The notes under the pieces are model-generated. The model was not told the DNA's origin, did no database searches, and saw nothing but the letters and a program-made list of their open reading frames with translations. Shown here one piece after another: positions 57,526 to 64,000 of a stretch of DNA of 64,000 nt; the first letter of the stretch is position 1, and each line of letters opens with the position of its first letter. The position numbers and the translations under genes are program-made. Source of the stretch: Panaeolus papilionaceus (taxonomy: Eukaryota > Basidiomycota > Agaricomycetes > Agaricales); assembly GCA_015501605.1 (NCBI GenBank), contig JADNRZ010000019.1, positions 992,001-1,056,000 of the forward strand, in the 5' to 3' direction.

Positions 57526-58938
57526 CGTTTGGTAACTTGAAAGGTATTGAGTATGGTGATTCACTGTAGCTCAGTCAACTATTTTGCCTTTTATGCGAGC
57601 CAGGCATTGTTCGACACGACGTAAGGAGATACTGAATCGCGCAGATATGGTAGAGGCCCCATTCTGAATGTCGAATTGACAATTTGACACAGCAAGATCA
57701 GATGGCACCACACTAAAAATAGTCACATAACATTTAATAAATCAAACTAAGTCAAAGCAATCAGAACGTTCTCGTAATCTAAACGAAATGGGAGAAGCGC
57801 TGGGTGCTGGGCGGGTTGTGGGAATGCAGAGTATTCCTTGAGTCGACATACTGAGCGAGTAATTTATATAAAGAGCGAGTTGCCACACGAGCACAGGATA
57901 TTCGGATAAGCATAATTGCACATGGGAGGTTCTTCGGAGCAATTGGAGATGCGTAAATCAACAATGAGCATGGGTGTCATCCAAATTATCCGAATCAAGT
58001 CACTGCAGTACCAGGGCTCTACAAGGGTATGATACTTAGATGTGCTGCGGTCGGTTTGGAACCTTGTACTGCGAAGATCAGTCGCGCGTCTGTACAAATA
58101 TCTAGAGAATGTCAGGTAGCAATGACCTACGGTTTTAATCACTGGTGAAAGGATGAATGACTCTTCATTAGGTTTAGAACTCGTCTGATTGCTTTCGGGA
58201 GTGTTGAAAGTCCCTTGTTGGCGCTCAAGCTCGCTCGAAGCGCTTTAACTACAATCATCCGAAAGATTTTTCTGCGTCATCCGTTCATCTTAATCTGTAT
58301 TAATATTCGAACACTTATTAAGCGTTTGTATCGTCGAAATCGGGTTAATGTACGGAAATTACAACAGCTGAAACGAGTTTAAGTCAGCTGCTTCCCCCAG
58401 CCGCCACCTCAGCCACCTAACCCCGGTTCAACTGGGATGCAGCTCTATGTCGTCAGCTATTTCATTCTCTAGCATGTGGTTGCTGCTGGTATAATTGAAT
58501 ATACAGAAGCTCTTCCAGCCAGCGGCAACTTGGGGCTCCATGCCCCACTGCTTCTAATGCACATAAATAGCACAAAGAAGCTAGTTACTACCGATCGTAC
58601 AGGGACTTTGACTCTCTAAAATTGACACTCATGCACAGGCGTGCTATGATGCTTTTTCACATTCTCATACTATATTGTGTATTAGTGGCATTATTTGTAA
58701 CTTTTAAACACAGGTTGAAAGGGAAGTAATTGTGGTTCATACGCACCCCTTTCAGGAGTCCGTCTCCCAGCTCACACTACAGCGCCGACAACCGCAGCCG
58801 TTCATTCGAAGCATATTTTTGGCATCTACGTGTATGTGGTCATGCGTACAGCTCGTCATGATGTATCCGTCATAGGTTCCGTTCTGTATTCAAACATTTA
58901 AATACGAGGCCATTGCAACAAGGAATGAGTCGAACGAT
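57526..58938. other. Intergenic stretch
   Basis: Promoter of two divergent secreted-protein genes. Overlapping minus-strand frames around 57,742-58,142 lack features of genes. Confidence 0.4.
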
Positions 58939-60495
58939 ATGCGTCTTCTGCCTATAACTGCTTTGGCATTCCTCTCAGGTGGAGCTTTGGCTCTTACCGT
59001 GAACCCCAATGTATGTCCCTTATTCATCGTATCACGATTCGAATCGCTAAACCAGGCTTCCGTATATTCAGCCTCTTCGCTCTATACGCATTGGGGCACC
59101 TGATCAGTCAGCGTTTGCTACCTTCATCCCGTATGGTGCGACTGTCACATCCTTTCAAGTGAAGGACAAGGTTCGGGATGCCCTAAAGTCCATACCCGGC
59201 ATATCATAATTTTGATTTTTGCTACTAAAGAAAGGCCGCCTTCGAGATATCCTCCTAGGGTTTGATGACACGGTGAGCCTGATCACAGGCGGATCTCAGT
59301 TTTTCTGTTAAGAAACAAGCGCTAACAACGGCGATCGTTTGCAGACACTATATCAGAGTGATGCGGAAGGCCACCCTTATTTTGGCGCCACAATTGGCAG
59401 GTAAATATTGTTTAAGGGCATACCAACAAGGGTGTTTATTGATTTTATCCTTCGGATTAGATATGCGAACAGGATCAGAAATGGCACGTTCACCATCCCA
59501 ATTAGCAAGAATGCATCCGGACCCAATAAATTCTTCGTTCCACACAATGAAGGTTCGACACACATTCAAGTAGATTTAGTTTCGAATTAACATTCCCGCC
59601 TTCAGGAAACAACACCCTACACGGGGGTCTGATCGGATATGACCGTCGTCCATGGACTGTAGACAAAGTGTCCGCCAACTCGGTGACGCTCAGTTTGGTT
59701 GATCCCAGTGGCACGCAAGGATTTCCAGGGACGGTCAAGACTACGGTAAGCATATACAACGCTATACACACTACTTGTATGCTGATAGAATAAAATACAT
59801 GAAGGTAGTTCACACTCTGGAGGCGAAGGGCAAGTGGAAGATCAGCATGAAGGCAACGGCGTCTGCTCTCACCCCAATTATGTTAACCGGTCACCACTAC
59901 TGGAACCTCGAAGCTTACGAAGAAAGTCAAACTCTGGACAACCATTTTATGGAGGTCCCTGCCTCTAACACGGTGGCAACAGACGACTCTTTGATACCTA
60001 ACGGACAGCTTTCTCCGGTCGCAAACACTGCACTAGATTTGCGAAAAGCGAAGCCGCTCGGACCCGCTATTCCGCTCACCCCAGGCGGCGTTGGGATTGA
60101 CTTCTGTTATGCCTTCGATAGACCAGGATCAATTATCAGCCCCAAGCCCGCCGTGTCTTTCTGGAGCACCAACTCCGGTATCAAGTGAGTGAAGATTCGG
60201 GGTCCAGATAACTTCTCAGAACTCACATTTTCTCGCCATTAGGATGGATGTCTTTACGAACCAAATAGCTGTTCAGATCTATACATGCAACTTCGTTTCC
60301 AACCCCGACTTGCCAATTCCTAGAAAGAAGAGTCAAGGAGGACCAAAAACATTCTACGACAACCATTCGTGTGTTGCAATCGAGCCCCAGTCCCTCGTCG
60401 ACGCAATCAACAACCCTGAGATGGGCGTCAATCAAATTTATGGGCCAGAACGGCCATACGTATGGGAGGCAACGTACGCATTCTCAACCCTTTGA
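58939..60495 (+). CDS. Secreted aldose 1-epimerase, tandem copy 1
   Basis: Multi-exon gene from ATG 58,939 to TGA 60,493-60,495. The signal peptide (MRLLPITALAFLSGGALA) is followed by FATFIPYGATVTSFQVKDK, LRDILLGFDDT, GHPYFGATIGR and YANRIRNGTFTIPISKNASG. The catalytic His pair of galactose mutarotases is seen in NNTLHGG and in TGHHYWNLEAY, and the catalytic Glu probably in CVAIEPQSLVDAINNP. The enzyme interconverts alpha and beta sugar anomers. Secretion suggests it acts on sugars released outside the cell, fitting the cellulase and mannanase nearby. Intron layout is the same as in the next gene. Confidence 0.9.
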
Positions 60496-60837
60496 TATGA
60501 GTAGTCATCATGTATGTAGCTGGGTGTTACATGCACATATATGTCCGTCAAAAATATCAATATTTCAGGTCAAATTTCATCAGCTGGAGCATTCCCCAGC
60601 CCCGAGTCCAATGGTCCCTTCGTTAGCCGAACATTCTAAGCCATATGGCTCCTACATGTTGCAATTGCACTCAATAGCCAATATTAGAACGACATTGAAC
60701 GATATCTATAGGCTTGATGCGTTTCTTGATCCTATCATTAAAGTCCTGTCATAACCATGACGTATATGACATCCAAGGTTCAATTGGAATTCGAGGTTTA
60801 AATACGAGTCAACCCTAATACAAGGATAAATGAAAAT
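60496..60837. other. Spacer between the two epimerase genes
   Basis: 342 nt; 3' flank of copy 1 and promoter of copy 2. Nothing else seen. Confidence 0.5.
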
Positions 60838-62409
60838 ATGAGGAACCTTCTTTTATCCGCCTTAGCTTTCCCCGCGTCTCTATCGAGTGTGGTCGCTGCC
60901 ATCAGTGGGCCCCAAAACGTGCACATTCTCTATCTCCCCTGTTCTTATTTAACATTAACCAGGCTTTACTATGCAGCCTCTTAATCTGATATCCATCAGC
61001 TCCCCTGACCTATCAGCGATTGCCACCTTCATACCGTTCGGCGCAACCACCACGAGCTTTCAAGTCAAAGACAAAGTTTGTGACGTTGCAGGCTTGCTGC
61101 CATGGGACGAACAATGCCACTAATATTCCCTTATAGTCAGGACATTTTCGTGATATCCTTCTGGGTTTCGATGATACAGTGAGAAACTAGTTCCCCTTGT
61201 GGTCGAGCGATGCTGATCAGTGGAGACCGGTAGACTCTGTACCAGAGCGACCTCGAAGGTCACCCTTACTTTGGCGCCGTAATTGGCAGGTAAACTACCC
61301 ATCGGTTAACAACCCAAAAAAGGACTGCGCTCAAGGTGTGACAGATATGCAAACAGAATTAGGAATGCCACTTTCACCATTCCAATTAGCAAGAACGCAT
61401 CTGGGCCCAATAGGTTTTCCCTCTCACAGAACCAAGGTCAGTACGAAGGCGTGCGAGAGAAGGTTCATGGACTGAGATAAATCCGCTGGGGTGATAGATA
61501 ATAATACGGCGCATGGTGGATTTAAGGGCTACGATCGTCGAGTCTGGACCGTCGAGCAAGTGTCCGCCCATTCTGTCACATTTAGTCTGGTTGACCCCGA
61601 CGGAACTGAAGGGTTTCCAGGAACAGTGATAACAACGGTGAGTCTGGGATAAGTAGGGTATTGAAAACTCAAGAGATAGAGGTGTCGAATGTTTGAAGGT
61701 GACCTACAAGCTGGAATCGAAGGCGACATGGAAAATCAGCATGAAGTCGACTGCATCTGCGCTCACGCCAATAATGTTGACTGGTCATCATTACTGGAAT
61801 CTCGAAGCTTACCAGGAGAGTCAAACTCTGGATGCCCACTTTATGGAGGCTCGAGCATCAAAATACCTTGCAACAGATGAGGTTTTGCTACCTACAGGAC
61901 AGCTATCTCCTGTCGCAAATACATCACTTGACCTTCGAGAGGCAAGGTCACTTGGTCGTAGTATTTCAAATACCCCCGGTGGCATTGGGTACGATCATTG
62001 CCTGGTCTTCAATAAACCAATCCCGAACGTCCGTCAGCCAGCTGTCTCTCTATGGAGCACAAACTCGGGAATAAAGTGAGTAACATTCGATGTCTGATGC
62101 CAAACCCTTTATTCAATCGTTGCTACTATTTTTGATGGTGCTATTCGTCATTACAGGATGGACATATTTACAAACCAAATTGCGGTTCAGGTCTACACTT
62201 GCAATTACATCCTGACCCCAGGCCTGCCAATCCCCAGAAAGAAGAGCCAAGGAGGTCCAACGGAATTCTACGATAATCATTCATGTGTTGCCATTGAGCC
62301 TGAATCCCTGCTCGACGCCATCAACAACCCAGAGACGGGAGTGGATCAGATTTATGGCCCAGGCCGGCCATACGTTTGGGAGGCTGAATACTCATTCTCT
62401 AATATCTAA
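60838..62409 (+). CDS. Secreted aldose 1-epimerase, tandem copy 2
   Basis: Multi-exon gene from ATG 60,838 to TAA 62,407-62,409, paralogue of the preceding gene. The signal peptide is MRNLLLSALAFPASLSSVVA. Conserved blocks are ATFIPFGATTTSFQVKDK, FRDILLGFDDT, GHPYFGAVIGR, YANRIRNATFTIPISKNASG, NTAHGG (catalytic His), TGHHYWNLEAY (second His) and CVAIEPESLLDAINNP (probable Glu). Exon ends fall at the same codons as in copy 1. The two proteins differ by many conservative changes, so the duplication is not recent, and both look intact. Confidence 0.9.
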
Positions 62410-62561
62410 ACAATTGGATAAAATTCTTTGTATTTGCATATGAACAACTCAAAATTGAATAGTTATACTGCCTAGGTCCCCTCCTAATTTGAATCAGATG
62501 AGCATAATAATGACTCCATGCCTGTCATTGAACAACATCGAGGTCTCCAGCGTTGTCGACC

Positions 62562-63853
62562 ATGCCCACAGCAGATCTAGAGATTGTAAAAGCTCAGGAG
62601 CATAACGTAACTATCAACCATTTCTTCTTCGATTGTCCAAGTTTGTGCTTAGACTCTGTCGTTTAGCTGGCCAAGACAGACATCGAGCCCAGATTTCCAG
62701 AAGACCTTGAGCGCCTGATCTTGGAAGCCGCGTTCGATCCAGACGATCTTGCAAGAAATGTGAAAATGATGCTGGTGGCACGACGTGCACGGGACTGGTG
62801 AGCTATCTCACTCAGTTGATTGGTGGACATGAACCCCAACACTCAAATACTGACTTGTGAATTCCGCTTCCGCGTTCTACTGTTTCAGGATCAAGCCACT
62901 GTTATGCAGGATCATCTTTCAAAGTGGTGCGTCGGCCCAACTGGACTTCCCAAATTTCAAAAAACACTGGTCCACTTTCAACATCGCAGATATAGGATCG
63001 TTTGTCAAACATGTTCTTCTTGCAGGCTTGAATGCCAACTACACAGACGATCCAAAATACAGCAATACAAAGCAGTTTACTTGTGATTTGCTGGACCATT
63101 GTTCTAACATCGAAAACCTTGCCTGTTGGTGGCGGGAGACTGAAATATCAGAGGAGGTCATTTCCCGCATTTCTGGACGGCGTTTGCCTGCAATCCGCAG
63201 ATTTTCGAGCACTGTTCCCAAAATTCCTAGAGAGGTTTGGGTTGGGCCTGGCTTCACGACCCTAACGCATTTGGACCTGCTGAATTGCCCAGGCAACTGG
63301 TTTTTCGACGTGTTGGCTTCATACAAAAGTTTAACACACTTTTGCGTATATGAGCCCGCTGGTTGGATGGCCGCTTCAATACAGGGTGTATTGGATTCCT
63401 GCTCCATTCTGAAGGTGTTCATCATTGCGGTGGCCACCGGTTCACACAGACCTTTATTAGAATATCAGTCTGTCTATCCGGTGATGGTCCGAAAGAGTGG
63501 AGATAATCGCATCGTATTGTTAGACTCTGGGGTACTCGACCCAGAGGATTGGCTCGAGGGTGCAAAGGGCAGGTTCAACACTTGGGATTTTGCAGAGTGG
63601 ATCATCGAGGCACGACAATGTATGGCTCTATTCTTCTCTCAGGCTCACATATATCCACTGATTCAATTCGACTCACAAAATTTTATTTCCAGACGAATAT
63701 TTTAAGGCTGATCATGCAGATGACTTGAGCTGTGCAATACTGGACATGGACTTCAAATGGGAAACACATTTGACGCCAGAAGGCATACAGTGGTATTCAT
63801 CGATGCGTAGACAAATAGGAAGACAAAGACATCGGAATATTTCAGAAATTTAA
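62562..63853 (+). CDS. F-box/LRR-like protein, 355 aa
   Basis: Exons 62562-62606, 62667-62797, 62889-63619 and 63693-63853 join in frame to 355 residues. The N-terminal part, PRFPEDLERLILEAAFDPDD then ARNVKMMLVARRARDW, is F-box-like, as in a large agaricomycete family. The middle is LRR-like (LDLLNCPGNWFFDVLASYKS). The C-terminus is acidic. It is different from the tandem F-box family at 38.9-44.9 kb. The first 15-codon exon is the least certain. Confidence 0.75.
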
Positions 63854-64000
63854 ATTTCAGTTTTGTACCTACAAAACACCGTGAAAGATAAATAAATTAG
63901 ACTCCTTATAGCTCCAATCCTTCTATAGACAATATACGCAGCCAACTTCGGTAGAAAAGCCCCTATCTTCGTTGAAATCACATGGGGGCTAGATAAGACG

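Noticed and set aside
57742..58142. Overlapping minus-strand frames
   Set aside because: Three competing frames, none with a signal peptide or a known domain.

Overview
The window is nuclear DNA from a filamentous basidiomycete, most likely an agaricomycete. Genes are split by many 48-70 nt GT-AG introns with CTNAN branch points. They include CBM1-bearing cellulase and mannanase genes, runs of F-box proteins of the kind mushrooms carry in large numbers, a secreted M43 protease and fungal housekeeping genes (TPT1, HEM13, an RTC4-like gene). No rRNA, tRNA, CRISPR array or intact transposase was seen. I cannot name the genus.

Layout. 1-6.1 kb: an acid-ceramidase/NAAA-like hydrolase (+), a 12-exon GH5_7 mannanase with CBM1 (-), and an F-box-like gene (-). 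6.6-10.3 kb: a block of very small secreted proteins. It holds a degenerate copy and an intact copy of one family, an intron-containing gene for a chaplin-domain protein (chaplins are amyloid surfactants known from Streptomyces), a chaplin-like relic, and a 150-residue secreted protein. 10.3-20.6 kb: gene-poor DNA with two non-autonomous TIR elements and about 3 kb of CT-rich sequence. The CT-rich sequence leads into a conserved-looking 698-residue protein (20,652-22,844). 25.1-27.5 kb: an inverted, diverged copy of 8.0-10.3 kb. It repeats the 150-residue protein, but a small TIR element stands where the chaplin gene would be. 29.6-37.9 kb: a C2H2 zinc-finger gene, an M43 metalloprotease, an LRR/F-box-like gene, TPT1 and an unrecognised conserved-looking gene. 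38.9-44.9 kb: four tandem single-exon F-box paralogues of 387-394 residues. 45.3-50.6 kb: another F-box/LRR-like gene and the RTC4-like gene. 50.9-57.5 kb: a CBM1-GH5_5 endoglucanase, a cyclase-family hydrolase, HEM13, and a third, distant member of the small secreted family. 58.9-62.4 kb: tandem secreted aldose 1-epimerases. 62.6-63.9 kb: an F-box/LRR-like gene.

How it fits together. The housekeeping genes look ordinary. The secreted set (mannanase, endoglucanase, aldose epimerases, protease) suits a plant-litter or wood decomposer that attacks cell walls and takes up the sugars. The most unusual part is the 6.6-10.3 kb block. A chaplin domain with its Cys pair, a signal peptide, a TATA box and introns sits among N/Q/G-rich small secreted proteins. 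This suggests a fungal surface or amyloid locus, probably with an old acquisition from actinobacteria. Its partial copy at 25-27.5 kb and the transposon scars show the block is still being rearranged.
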